From NCBI RefSeq assembly GCF_900116715.1, contig NZ_FPBM01000009.1:1-64000 (forward strand): a stretch of DNA of 64,000 nt, written 5' to 3'. The position numbers and the translations under genes are program-made. The notes below the pieces were generated by a model. The model had not been told where the DNA came from and did not search any database. It worked only from the letters and a program-made list of their open reading frames with translations. This DNA is from Polaromonas sp. YR568. GTDB taxonomy: Bacteria; Pseudomonadota; Gammaproteobacteria; Burkholderiales; Burkholderiaceae_C. Shown piece by piece: positions 47,257-56,092 of the stretch; position 1 is the stretch's first letter; every line of letters begins with the position of its first letter.

Positions 47257-48063
47257 ATGCAAATTCTGAACATTGCAGCCTATAAATTCGTCACGTTGGC
47301 GGATCCTGCGGCGCTGCAAGCCAGCCTGGCCGAAGTCCTGCAGCAGCGCGCCATCAAGGGCACGGTGCTGCTGGCGGAAGAAGGCATCAACCTGTTCCTG
47401 GCAGGCCCGGCCGGCGATATTCATGATTTTTTGGCATGGTTAAAACGGGATGCCCGTTTTACCGACCTGGAAACCAAGGAAAGCTGGTCAGGCGCCCAGC
47501 CCTTTCGCAAGCTGCTGGTCAAGGTCAAGCCGGAGATCATCCGCATGAACCACCCCGCCATCCAGCCGGCTGCGGGCCGCGCGCCGGCGGTAGACGCCAC
47601 GACGCTCAAGCGCTGGCTGGACGCCGGGCACGACGACACCGGCCGTCCGGTGGTCACGCTGGACACACGCAATGACTTTGAGGTGGATGTCGGCACCTTT
47701 CACAATGCCATCGACTGGCGCATCAGCAAGTTCACCGAATTTCCCGGAGCGCTGCTGAACCACCGGCAGGAACTGGCCGGCAAAACCGTGGTGAGTTTTT
47801 GCACTGGCGGCATCCGCTGCGAGAAGGCGGCCATCTTCATGCGCGAAGCCGGTGTCGACAATGTTTTCCAGCTCGAAGGCGGCATCCTCAAGTACTTCGA
47901 GGAAAGCGGGCATGCGCATTTCGAGGGCGAATGTTTTGTTTTTGACGAGCGGCGCGCGCTGGACCCGGCCCTCAAACCCCAGGTCAGCCCGACGCCCAAA
48001 CCGCCCGGCCCCAACCCTTCCGGCCGCCGGCACGCGGCGGTCGGGGCCTTGTCTGACAGTTGA
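47257..48063 (+). CDS. trhO: tRNA uridine(34) hydroxylase TrhO (rhodanese family, YceA)
   Basis: TrhO introduces the 5-hydroxyl on U34 of tRNAs, the precursor step to cmo5U/mcmo5U. The 268-residue protein from ATG 47257 has an N-terminal acylphosphatase-like domain (YKFVTLADPAALQASL, GTVLLAEEGINLFLAG) and a rhodanese domain with the cysteine motif SFCTGGIRCEKAAIFM. A Pro-rich tail ends the protein. The longer frame from 47218 is not needed. Confidence 0.93.
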   Translation: MQILNIAAYKFVTLADPAALQASLAEVLQQRAIKGTVLLAEEGINLFLAGPAGDIHDFLAWLKRDARFTDLETKESWSGAQPFRKLLVKVKPEIIRMNHPAIQPAAGRAPAVDATTLKRWLDAGHDDTGRPVVTLDTRNDFEVDVGTFHNAIDWRISKFTEFPGALLNHRQELAGKTVVSFCTGGIRCEKAAIFMREAGVDNVFQLEGGILKYFEESGHAHFEGECFVFDERRALDPALKPQVSPTPKPPGPNPSGRRHAAVGALSDS

Positions 48064-48163
48064 GCCCCAAACGCTGTGCGAAGCTTTTTGAGTCGCCCAC
48101 AGCGCCCACCCGTTTTCAGCCAGCCGTTACCCCTTCCCAAACGGTATTCACACGGTAGCCACC

Positions 48164-49507
48164 ATGCTTAAAGAATCGTCCCATTCACGCGCTGCCTCCG
48201 CTCAGCCCCTGCCTTCCGCGCTGGCGGCACGCTTCAGCGCAGTGCGCCAGCAGACCGAGGCCTTGATCAAACCACTCAGCCCCGAGGACTGCCAGCTGCA
48301 ATCCATGCCGGATGCCAGCCCTGCCAAATGGCACCTGGCGCACCTGACCTGGTTCTTCGAAACTTTCATCCTGGAGCGCTTTGAGCCCGGCTTCACGCCT
48401 TTCGACGCCAGCTTTCGCGTGCTGTTCAACAGCTACTACAACGGCGTAGGCGACAAATACCCGCGGCCCAAACGCGGCCTGATCAGCCGGCCGTCGCTGG
48501 ATGAAGTGCTGGCCTACCGCGCACAGGTCAACCTGCGCATGCTGGAAGTGATTGCGCGGGTCGAGTCCGGCTCAGATGCCGCTCAGCAACGGGAACTGGC
48601 CGAGCTGGTCACCCTGGGCCTGCACCATGAGCAGCAACACCAGGAACTGCTGCTGACGGACATCAAGCATGCGCTGTCGTTTAACCCCGCACGGCCCGCT
48701 TATGCAAGCCGCTGGCCCTTGGCCGGCATCCATCCGCAGCCGGTGAACTGGCTGCGCCATGAGGCGGGCCTGGTGGAGCATGGCTTTGACGCTGCACGCG
48801 ACGGCGAATTTGCCTTTGACAACGAGACGCCTCGCCACAAGGTGTATGTGGCGGCCTTCGAGCTGGCCAGCCGGCCGGTGACCAACGGCGAGATCATGGC
48901 TTTCATCGCCGACAAGGGTTACCAGCGGCCCGAGTTGTGGCTTTCCATGGGCTGGGACTGGGTAGTGGAAAACAAGGTCGGCCTGCCTTTTTATTGGCAG
49001 GGGAATGAAGGACACGAGGGCCGCTATCAGCACTTCACATTGCAAGGCCTGATCGATGTGGACCCGCACACGCCGGCCTGCCACCTCAGCTACTTTGAAG
49101 CCGACGCTTTCGCGCGCTGGGCTGGCGCGCGGCTGCCGACCGAATTCGAATGGGAGCTCGCGGCTCGCAGCGTAGCGGCCAGTCCGGCGCCGCAAGGCAA
49201 CTTCGTCGAAAAGGCCGCCTACCACCCGCTGCCGCAGCAGGAAAGCAGCCAGGGCATGCCGGCGCAGATGTTTGGCGATGTCTGGGAATGGACGCAGTCC
49301 AACTACAACCCCTACCCCGGCTACAAGCCCTGGGAAGGCCTGGTGGGCGAGTACAACGGCAAGTTCATGTGCAACCAGTTTGTGCTGCGCGGCGGCTCGT
49401 GCGCAACGCCGCAAAGCCACATACGCGCCAGCTACCGCAACTTCTTCCCGCCCGACGCACGCTGGCAGTTCAGCGGCCTGCGGCTGGCACGCGACCTGCC
49501 GCGCTAA
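48164..49507 (+). CDS. egtB: Ergothioneine biosynthesis protein EgtB (sulfoxide synthase)
   Basis: EgtB is a non-haem iron enzyme that joins trimethylhistidine (hercynine) to a thiol donor. The 447-residue protein has an N-terminal DinB-like domain with candidate iron ligands in KWHLAHLTWFFETF and LGLHHEQQHQELLL. A C-terminal formylglycine-enzyme-like domain follows (VTNGEIMAFIADKGY, RLPTEFEWELA, VWEWTQSNYNPY, VLRGGSCATP). The methyltransferase EgtD, often adjacent, is not here. A convergent DUF599 gene begins 6 bp after its stop. Confidence 0.93.
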   Translation: MLKESSHSRAASAQPLPSALAARFSAVRQQTEALIKPLSPEDCQLQSMPDASPAKWHLAHLTWFFETFILERFEPGFTPFDASFRVLFNSYYNGVGDKYPRPKRGLISRPSLDEVLAYRAQVNLRMLEVIARVESGSDAAQQRELAELVTLGLHHEQQHQELLLTDIKHALSFNPARPAYASRWPLAGIHPQPVNWLRHEAGLVEHGFDAARDGEFAFDNETPRHKVYVAAFELASRPVTNGEIMAFIADKGYQRPELWLSMGWDWVVENKVGLPFYWQGNEGHEGRYQHFTLQGLIDVDPHTPACHLSYFEADAFARWAGARLPTEFEWELAARSVAASPAPQGNFVEKAAYHPLPQQESSQGMPAQMFGDVWEWTQSNYNPYPGYKPWEGLVGEYNGKFMCNQFVLRGGSCATPQSHIRASYRNFFPPDARWQFSGLRLARDLPR

Positions 49508-49513
49508 GCCAGC

Positions 49514-50209
49514 TCAGTCGCGCAAAACGCCGAGCACGTCGGAGTTGAATTCGCGGTTGTAGAGAATCAGCACGACCACCGCGGTGGCCAGCGCAAATGC
49601 AAAGGTCGAAAAAAACCAGGCCATGATGGCAAAGCTGAAGTAGTAGCCCCGCAGCCCGTCGTTAAAGGTCTCCGCCGCCAGGCCCACCATGCGGCTGGCG
49701 CGCGTGGCGAAGGCCTCGCGGTCAAACTTGCCGACCTCAAACTCCTGCGGCGACGGCATGGAGCCAATCAGCAAGGCCACAAAGGTGTACTGGCGCATCG
49801 ACCAGCTGAAACGGAAAAAGGCGTAGACAAACACGCCCACCATCATCAGCACCTTGAGGTCAAAAATCAGCACCGAGGTGCGCACGGCAAACGGAATCTC
49901 GCGCACCAGTTCGGCCGCCTTGTCCGTAGTCCCCAGCAGGGCGAACAAGCCGCCGATGATGATGATCGTGGTCGACGAAAAAAACGCCGGCGTGCTCGAA
50001 AGATTCTGCGTGATGATGCCGTCTATCACCCGCGGGTCGCGCGACGTGGCTTGCAGCAGCCAGTAGTGCCGGTAGCGATTGGTGGTGAGCAGCAAAGACG
50101 AGCGTTTGACGCCGTAATTCCGGGCAAACCAGGCGTAGCCCGCCCAGCCCAGAAAGAACCAGACAATCGCCATCCAGTCGGTCCAGGGAAGCAGCGTAAA
50201 AATTTGCAT
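49514..50209 (-). CDS. DUF599 membrane protein
   Basis: The 231-residue integral membrane protein has four or so helices. The first is MAIVWFFLGWAGYAWFA; the last is a long segment, IMAWFFSTFAFALATAVVVLILY. DUF599 members have no agreed function. It follows the pirin gene by 9 bp and is probably the last gene of the leftward cluster 53453-49514. Confidence 0.85.
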   Translation of the reverse strand: MQIFTLLPWTDWMAIVWFFLGWAGYAWFARNYGVKRSSLLLTTNRYRHYWLLQATSRDPRVIDGIITQNLSSTPAFFSSTTIIIIGGLFALLGTTDKAAELVREIPFAVRTSVLIFDLKVLMMVGVFVYAFFRFSWSMRQYTFVALLIGSMPSPQEFEVGKFDREAFATRASRMVGLAAETFNDGLRGYYFSFAIMAWFFSTFAFALATAVVVLILYNREFNSDVLGVLRD

Positions 50210-50218
50210 CGCGTGATC

Positions 50219-51103
50219 TCAACTGGCCGTGAATTTCCGCTCAGGCAGCGGGATAAACTCAGTCTCGCCAGGTACCTGCCCCATGGTTTGAGCGGCCCAG
50301 TCTTCACCCGCCTGCACGATGCGCTCTTTGCGGCTGGAGACGAAGTTCCACCACATAAAGCGGTGCGCATCCAGCGCGTCGCCGCCTATCACCACCAGGC
50401 GCGTCGCAGCATTGGCGCTGAGTTGCACCGCAGCACCGGGCGAGAGAGTCGCCAACGTGTGCGCAGCCAGCGGTTCACCCTCCACCAGGAGATCGCCATC
50501 CACCGAATACAGCGCCATCTGCTCCGCAAGCGGCGGCAAGGTGAACGGCGTACCGGCCGTGAGCGCTACATCCAGGTAAAGGGTTTTGGAGAAAGTCTTG
50601 ACGGGCGAAGTCTTGCCAAACGCCTCGCCAATCAGGACGCGCACGGCCGAACCGTCGACAGTTGCCGTTGGAATCGTCTCCGCCGGCGTGTGCGAAAACC
50701 CTGGCGCCGTTTCCTCAAACTCCTTGGGCAAAGCCGCCCACAGCTGCAGGCCGTGGTTGACATACGCGGTGCCGCGCAGGTCTTCCGGCGCGCGCTCCGA
50801 ATGCACAATGCCGCGCCCTGCCGTCATCCAGTTGATGGCGCCCGGCTCTATGCGCTGGGCAGAGCCCAGGCTGTCGCGGTGCATCATCGCGCCCTCAAAC
50901 AGGTAGGTCACCGTCGCCAGGCCGATATGCGGGTGTGGCCGCACGTCGTGGTTGGTCCCCGGCTGTTCGGTCACAGGGCCAAAATGATCAAAGAAAATGA
51001 AGGGGCCGACGGACTGCTGCTGCGCCGAAGGCAGCAGGCGGCGCACCATGAAACCGCCGCCCAGGTCCTTGTGATGCCCTGTCAGTTTCAGTGCAACGCT
51101 CAT
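50219..51103 (-). CDS. Pirin family protein (bicupin)
   Basis: The 294-residue protein from ATG 51103 has the pirin cupin signature: GPFIFFDHFGPV, then the metal ligands in RPHPHIGLATVTYLFEG and AGRGIVHSER. Some bacterial pirins are quercetin dioxygenases, others regulate redox or stress pathways; the function here is unknown. The upstream in-frame extension to 51334 overlaps the OsmC gene and is rejected. The start overlaps the osmC stop by 4 nt. Confidence 0.9.
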   Translation of the reverse strand: MSVALKLTGHHKDLGGGFMVRRLLPSAQQQSVGPFIFFDHFGPVTEQPGTNHDVRPHPHIGLATVTYLFEGAMMHRDSLGSAQRIEPGAINWMTAGRGIVHSERAPEDLRGTAYVNHGLQLWAALPKEFEETAPGFSHTPAETIPTATVDGSAVRVLIGEAFGKTSPVKTFSKTLYLDVALTAGTPFTLPPLAEQMALYSVDGDLLVEGEPLAAHTLATLSPGAAVQLSANAATRLVVIGGDALDAHRFMWWNFVSSRKERIVQAGEDWAAQTMGQVPGETEFIPLPERKFTAS

Positions 51104-51507
51104 GCCAGGCGCTCCACCTCGGTCGTGATTTCCGTTGTCACGGTGCTCATGAGTTTGTGCACCGGGCATTTTTGCGCCACGGTATGCAGCTCCTGCAACT
51201 GGGCGTCGGTCAAAGCGCCCTTGATCTGGAGTTTGGTGGCCAGCTTGTAAACGCCGGCGCGCTCCTGGGAGTCGTCGCGCTCCACACGCGTTTTGATCTC
51301 GTCGACAGGAATGCCCTTCTTGCGGGCGTACCACATCACCGTCACGGCCTTGCAGGCGCCCAGCGCCGCGTCATACAGGTCATGGGGCGAGGGGCCGGCA
51401 TCGTCGCCGCCTTCTGCGAGCGTGGCGTCGCTGATCAGCTCGTGGCTGCGGATTTGCAGATGCTGTGCCAGCTCTGCTGGAAGGTTGCGCCTGAGTTCAA
51501 CGGTCAT
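51100..51507 (-). CDS. OsmC/Ohr family peroxiredoxin-like protein
   Basis: The 135-residue protein from ATG 51507 has the two conserved redox cysteines, C52 in AALGACKAVTV and C114 in AQKCPVHK. This is characteristic of OsmC/YhfA-type thiol peroxidases that reduce organic hydroperoxides. It overlaps the pirin gene and lies 28 bp after the flavodoxin-like gene. Confidence 0.9.
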   Translation of the reverse strand: MTVELRRNLPAELAQHLQIRSHELISDATLAEGGDDAGPSPHDLYDAALGACKAVTVMWYARKKGIPVDEIKTRVERDDSQERAGVYKLATKLQIKGALTDAQLQELHTVAQKCPVHKLMSTVTTEITTEVERLA

Positions 51508-51535
51508 GACAATTCCTGTAAAAAAGAAAGATGGA

Positions 51536-52090
51536 TCAGGGAGCGAATCGCGCGGCGATGCCCGCCACGCGCTGCCCGAAGTTGCGGGCATTGTCGAGGT
51601 CACCGGCATTCATTTCGCCGGCGCCGGCATCAGAGGGAGATTGTGCGACAGCCCCGCTGTATGAGCCCAGGTAGTTGGCATCATTGCGTACCGCCGCCTT
51701 GCTGTTGCTGGGCAGCACGCCCTGGCTGACCCAGATGCCGCCATGCTGCATGGCCAGGGTAAAAAGGTAATTCAGCGTGGACATCTTGTCGCCGCTGATG
51801 GCGGCGCTGTTGGTAAAGCCGGCAAACAGCTTGTCTTTCCAGGCCTCGGCATACCAGGGCTTGGAAGAAGCATCGGCAAATTTCTTGAACTGCCAGCTGA
51901 CGCTGCCCATGTAGGTGGGCGATCCCATGATGATGGCGTCTGCGGCGTTCAGCATCTCCCACCCACCTTCGGGCAGGTTGCCGTCCCCATCGATCGCCAG
52001 CAGTTCGGCATCTGCGCCTTGAGCCACTGATTGCGCCATGCGCTGGGTATGGCCATACCCGGAGTGGTACACCACGACAATTTTTGGCAT
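51536..52090 (-). CDS. WrbA/flavodoxin-like NAD(P)H:quinone oxidoreductase
   Basis: The 184-residue flavodoxin-fold protein has the FMN phosphate loop YHSGYGHTQRMA (9-20) and the flavin-contact segment AIIMGSPTYMGSVSWQFK. The family reduces quinones by two electrons and protects against oxidative stress. Length is a little under E. coli WrbA (198). It lies in the pirin-OsmC-DoxX cluster, which suggests a shared electrophile or oxidant response. Confidence 0.9.
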   Translation of the reverse strand: MPKIVVVYHSGYGHTQRMAQSVAQGADAELLAIDGDGNLPEGGWEMLNAADAIIMGSPTYMGSVSWQFKKFADASSKPWYAEAWKDKLFAGFTNSAAISGDKMSTLNYLFTLAMQHGGIWVSQGVLPSNSKAAVRNDANYLGSYSGAVAQSPSDAGAGEMNAGDLDNARNFGQRVAGIAARFAP

Positions 52091-52214
52091 TCAGTCTCGC
52101 TTGGGTGAAAAGAGGAAAAAGAAGAAAAGATGAATCGGAAATGCGTTCAAACGCAGCCAAAAAAAACAGGCTGCGGCGGCGCATCATGCACCACCGCAGC
52201 CTTGTGGGCGTGGA

Positions 52215-52610
52215 TCAGCCCCTGGTCTTGCCGTCCAGGCTCCAGGCGCCGCCGCCGAAAGCCGCGATGCTGAACAGGCCGCCGGCGATCGCCATGTTCT
52301 TGAAGAACATCATTTGTTGCGTGGGGTCAGTCCAGAACGCATGGAAGATGCAGGTGATGACGACCGTGAAGAGGCCGATGGCCAGCGCGGCCCAGCGTGT
52401 CTGAAAGCCCACCGCCAGCAGGATGCCCAAGCCGAGCTCGACCGCGATGGCAATAGCGGCAGCGACTTCGGGCAGCGGCACGCCCTTGGACGCGATATAG
52501 CCTACCGTGCCCGAAAAGCCGGCAATCTTGGAAAAGCCGGCAGGGACAAACAGCAAGGCCAGCAGCAGACGGCCGATCAGGGACAGAGGGTTTTGCAGGG
52601 AATTGAGCAT
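52215..52610 (-). CDS. DoxX family membrane protein
   Basis: The 131-residue protein has four membrane helices: LIGRLLLALLFVPAGFSKIA, AAAIAIAVELGLGILLAVGF, ALAIGLFTVVITCIFHAFW and MAIAGGLFSIAAFG. DoxX/YqjF-type proteins often accompany quinone or redox stress genes. It lies between the second pirin gene and the WrbA-like gene, 124 bp upstream of the latter. Confidence 0.9.
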   Translation of the reverse strand: MLNSLQNPLSLIGRLLLALLFVPAGFSKIAGFSGTVGYIASKGVPLPEVAAAIAIAVELGLGILLAVGFQTRWAALAIGLFTVVITCIFHAFWTDPTQQMMFFKNMAIAGGLFSIAAFGGGAWSLDGKTRG

Positions 52611-52751
52611 GGTGAGTCCTTATAAAAAGTAAACGGGGAAATGATGGAGGAAAAAAACACTCTGGGCAAGCGCTGTACGCCTGTACGCTTTCAGCGCTTG
52701 CCCCGGGTGATGGGTTACAAGGTGTTATCGGGCCTCAGTGCACTCAGTGCA

Positions 52752-53453
52752 TTAAGGCGCCAGGTCAAACACCAGCACTTCGGCGTCCTGGCCATTGGCC
52801 AGCGTCAGCGTGCCTTCGGACTGCAACGCCGCGGCGTCGCCGGCCTTTAACACCTGGCCGTTGACTTCAAGCTGCCCGCGAATCAGGTGCACATAGGTCT
52901 TGCGCGTGGCGCCCATGGCCAGAGTCGCCGTTTCGGCGCCGTCAAAGAGGCCGGCGTAAATCCTCGCGTCGGCATGAATCAACACCGAGCCCTGGCCGCC
53001 ATCGGGCGATGCCACCAGCCGCAAGGTTCCGCGTTTTTCGGCGTCGGCAAACGTCTTTTGCTCGTAGCTGGGGGGAATGCCCGTCACATTGGGTTCGATC
53101 CAGATCTGCAGGAAATGCGTGGTCTGGCCTTCTGCGTGGTTGAACTCGCTGTGCTGCACGCCCGTGCCTGCGCTCATGCGCTGCACGTCACCGGGCGGGA
53201 TGCCTTTGATGTTGCCCATGCTGTCTTTGTGGGCCAGCTCACCGCTCAGCACGTAGCTGATGATTTCCATGTCCTTGTGGCCGTGCGTGCCGAAGCCGCG
53301 GCCGGCGGCAATGCGGTCTTCGTTGATGACGCGCAGGTTGCCAAAGCCCATGTGGGCCGGGTCGTAATAGCCGGCAAAAGAAAAGGAATGAAACGACTTG
53401 AGCCAGCCGTGGTCTGCGTAGCCGCGTTCGCTGGAAGTTCTTAAGGTCATCAT
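52752..53453 (-). CDS. Pirin family protein, YhaK type
   Basis: The 233-residue bicupin begins with the YhaK-like RTSSERGYADHGWLKSFHSF and has metal ligands in THGHKDMEIISYVLSGEL and GVQHSEFNH. It is divergent from a LysR-type gene, as E. coli yhaK is from yhaJ, and is the first gene of the leftward cluster. A perfect palindrome lies in the 156-bp divergent gap. Confidence 0.92.
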   Translation of the reverse strand: MMTLRTSSERGYADHGWLKSFHSFSFAGYYDPAHMGFGNLRVINEDRIAAGRGFGTHGHKDMEIISYVLSGELAHKDSMGNIKGIPPGDVQRMSAGTGVQHSEFNHAEGQTTHFLQIWIEPNVTGIPPSYEQKTFADAEKRGTLRLVASPDGGQGSVLIHADARIYAGLFDGAETATLAMGATRKTYVHLIRGQLEVNGQVLKAGDAAALQSEGTLTLANGQDAEVLVFDLAP

Positions 53454-53569
53454 GAGGTGCTCCTTTCAAGGTGCGTTGGAAACGAGTGAAAAACAGGTGA
53501 AGTTCGTTTGTGATGACTCCAATGTAGGTTTCAAGGGCCTGCTTTCCATTGCTCCTGTTTGATGGCATC

Positions 53570-53586
53570 ATTCAAATTATTTGAAT
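53570..53586. promoter_or_regulatory. Palindromic LysR-type operator between pirin and lysR genes
   Basis: ATTCAAA-TTA-TTTGAAT is a perfect 17-bp palindrome that includes the T-N11-A arrangement of LysR boxes (TCAAATTATTTGA). It lies 24 bp upstream of the LysR gene start and 117 bp from the divergent pirin start. Such a position suits autorepression of the regulator and activation of the pirin cluster. Confidence 0.65.
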
Positions 53587-53609
53587 CATCTTGAGTTCAG
53601 TGAACAACA

Positions 53610-54563
53610 ATGGCAACGATCAATAACCGGGTGCGCGACGCGCTGACGCCCGAAACCATCAGCCTGATAGGCGCCGTGGACCGCGCGGGCAGCATGGCGG
53701 CCGCCGCGCGGGAGCTGGGGGTGGTGCCCAGCGCCCTCACCTACCGCATCCGCCAGGTCGAAGACGCACTGGACGTATTGCTGTTTGACCGCTCTTCCCG
53801 TCAGGCCAAGCTGACCGAAGCCGGCAAGGAGTTGCTGCGCGAAGGCAACCGCCTGCTGGCGGAGCTTGACGCCGTGGCCAACCGCGTCAAGCGCGTGGCG
53901 ACCGGCTGGGAGCCGGAACTCACGCTGGCGGTAGACAGCGTGATCTCGCGCACAACGGTGATGGAGCTGTGCGAGGCCTTTTTTGCGCTGAACCCGCCTA
54001 CCCGCCTGCGCATACGCGAAGAAGCGCTGTCAGGCACGCTTGAGGCGCTAACCTCGGGCCAGGCCGACATCGCCATCGGCGTGGCCATCGAGCCGGCCGT
54101 CAACACTGCGGTGCTACACAAGACGCTGGGCACCATTCATTTCATTTATGTGGTGGCGCCGCACCACCCGCTGGCCAAGGCCGCCGAGCCGGTGACAGAC
54201 GACATGCTGATGCCGCACCGTGCCGTGGCGGTGGCCGACTCGGTGCAGCGCGGCAGCGGCGTCACCATAGGCCTGCTGGGCGGGCAGGACATTTTTACCG
54301 TGCCCGGCATGCAGGAAAAGCTGCACGCACAGCTGCGCGGGCTGGGCGGCGGCTTCCTGCCCGAATACCTGGCGCGCCCGCATGTCATCACCGGCAGGCT
54401 GGTGGAAAAGCGCATGCAGCGCGCGCCGCGCCAGGTGCCCATGAGCTATGCGTGGCTGCGCGCATCCGACGGCAAAGAGGGGCGCGCGCTGCAGTGGTGG
54501 CTCAAGCAGCTGGAGAATGCCGGCACGCGAAAAGCGCTGCTGGAGCGCGAGCAGTCTGTATGA
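53610..54563 (+). CDS. LysR family transcriptional regulator (YhaJ-like)
   Basis: The 317-residue LysR regulator has a winged helix at about 17-75 (AVDRAGSMAAAARELGVVPSA as recognition region, then LLFDRSSRQAKLTEAG). A periplasmic-binding-like effector domain follows from about 100. It probably controls the divergent YhaK-type pirin/DoxX/WrbA/OsmC genes. E. coli YhaJ, next to yhaK, responds to aromatic oxidation products; a similar ligand here is inference. Confidence 0.92.
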   Translation: MATINNRVRDALTPETISLIGAVDRAGSMAAAARELGVVPSALTYRIRQVEDALDVLLFDRSSRQAKLTEAGKELLREGNRLLAELDAVANRVKRVATGWEPELTLAVDSVISRTTVMELCEAFFALNPPTRLRIREEALSGTLEALTSGQADIAIGVAIEPAVNTAVLHKTLGTIHFIYVVAPHHPLAKAAEPVTDDMLMPHRAVAVADSVQRGSGVTIGLLGGQDIFTVPGMQEKLHAQLRGLGGGFLPEYLARPHVITGRLVEKRMQRAPRQVPMSYAWLRASDGKEGRALQWWLKQLENAGTRKALLEREQSV

Positions 54564-54623
54564 AAACCCGTAGTCGCGACGCAATCCGTGCGCATACGCC
54601 GCGCCTGCGTGTAGAGTGTGCCT

Positions 54624-54892
54624 AGAACCTGTTTACGATTTAAACGGGGCCGCGTTGGGGTGCAATCGGGATGAGTGGGCCGACCGGGCACGCTGCTTGG
54701 GCTCATGCCCATGCAAGTGACCGGGTGGCTCAATCGCCCGATTTCACCCCAACCCGGAGGGCAAGCGCCTTCTCGGGCGGTCTGCGGCGTTGCGGCGCTA
54801 GCCCATAGCGGTGCTATGGGCAGCGCACCGCGCCTTGCATCCCATCCCGATAAGGTGCTTGCGCGGCGCCGTTTAAATCGTAAACAGGTTCT
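54624..54892. mobile_element. MITE-like element with 24-bp perfect terminal inverted repeats
   Basis: AGAACCTGTTTACGATTTAA... (54624-54647) is repeated perfectly inverted at 54869-54892. The match extends imperfectly to about 50 bp. Inside, TTGGGGTGCAATCGGG (54655-54670) pairs with 54738-54753 with one mismatch, and CCCATAGC-GGT-GCTATGGG forms another hairpin. The 269-bp unit has no coding frame of its own and no obvious target duplication. It fills most of the 435-bp gap between the LysR and FAD-oxidoreductase genes. The size and ends fit a non-autonomous transposon whose partner is elsewhere. Confidence 0.75.
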
Positions 54893-54998
54893 TAATTTTC
54901 GTTTATGGTTGAGATGAGATGACCAACGCCGGGGGCCGTGAGCTGCATGCGAAAGCCGCAAGCCGCCCCATTCATCAACCCAAAATAAGCACAAAGAC

Positions 54999-56069
54999 AT
55001 GGCCAAAAAATCCAGCATCCGATCTCCTGAATCCGCGGCCCCGCGCCGCATTGCCGTGGTGGGCGCGGGCATTGCCGGCGTTGCGTGCGCGCGCACACTG
55101 GTGCAGGCCGGGCATGACGTCACCGTCTTCGAGAAAAGCACAGTGCCCGGCGGGCGCATGGCCACCCGTGAAAGCGAATTCGGCGGCTTCGACCACGGCA
55201 CCCAGTACTTCACCGTGCGCGACGCGCGCTTTGAAAAAGCCCTGGCCACGGCCACAAAGCTGGTGCGGCCCTGGAGCGCCAACACCGTACGCATACTGGA
55301 CGAGCTGGGCCGCGTGGTGGCTTCAGCGCTGCCGCCCAAAGAAGCCCACTGGGTCGCCACCCCGGGCATGAATGCACTGGTCAAGGAATGGGCGCAGCCC
55401 CTGGCCGCCGCCGGCCGGCTGGTGCTGGAGACCGAAGTCGTGCGGATCGAGCCCGACAAACTGCATGCCGAGCAGTGGCAGCTGCAAACCGAAGGCGCCG
55501 GCAGCCGGGTCCATTCGGGTTTTGATGCTGTCGTTCTGGCCATTCCTTCCGCACAGGCGCAAGCCCTGCTACTCAGCTCGCAGCAAGGCAAGCCGCTGCT
55601 GGCCCAGCTGTCGGACGTCAGCGTGGCGCCCTGCTGGACTTTGATGCTGGCCTTTCCGAAAGCGCTGCAGCCCACCATGGCGCACCTGGGGCCCCACTGG
55701 AATGCGGCGCGCAGCACCCATCATCGCATCGCCTGGCTGGCACGCGAGTCGTCCAAGCCCGGTCGCAGCCCGATCGAGCGCTGGACGGTGCAGGCCAGCC
55801 CTGAATGGTCGGAGCGCCACCTGGAAGACGACGGCGAGCGCGTCAAGGCCAAGCTGCTGAAAGCATTCACCGAAGTCACCGGCATACGCGCAGAGCCGCC
55901 CCATGCGGTGGTGCACCGCTGGCGCCATGCCCAGACGATGCAGCCCCTGGGCAAAAGCCACATCTGGGACGCCAAATCCCGCATCGGCGTTTGTGGAGAC
56001 TGGTGCCTGGGGCACCGTGTCGAGGACGGCTTTGTGTCGGGCCTTGAAATGGCTTTGGCTCTGGCCTGA
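54999..56069 (+). CDS. FAD-dependent oxidoreductase (renalase/amine oxidase-like)
   Basis: The 356-residue flavoprotein has a Rossmann dinucleotide motif VVGAGIAGVACARTLVQAGH (22-41). The second FAD motif is GGRMATRESEFGGFDHGTQYF, and a C-terminal FAD-binding GVCGDWCLG follows. The family includes bacterial renalase-like and NAD(P)-binding amine-oxidase-like proteins; the substrate is unknown. It lies 23 bp upstream of gluQ. Confidence 0.88.
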   Translation: MAKKSSIRSPESAAPRRIAVVGAGIAGVACARTLVQAGHDVTVFEKSTVPGGRMATRESEFGGFDHGTQYFTVRDARFEKALATATKLVRPWSANTVRILDELGRVVASALPPKEAHWVATPGMNALVKEWAQPLAAAGRLVLETEVVRIEPDKLHAEQWQLQTEGAGSRVHSGFDAVVLAIPSAQAQALLLSSQQGKPLLAQLSDVSVAPCWTLMLAFPKALQPTMAHLGPHWNAARSTHHRIAWLARESSKPGRSPIERWTVQASPEWSERHLEDDGERVKAKLLKAFTEVTGIRAEPPHAVVHRWRHAQTMQPLGKSHIWDAKSRIGVCGDWCLGHRVEDGFVSGLEMALALA

Positions 56070-56092
56070 CTCGCGAAGTCGAGGGTTAGGGT

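Noticed and set aside
54446..55717. A 423-codon open frame on the minus strand
   Set aside because: It is antisense to the end of the LysR gene, the MITE-like element and the FAD oxidoreductase. No family features are visible.
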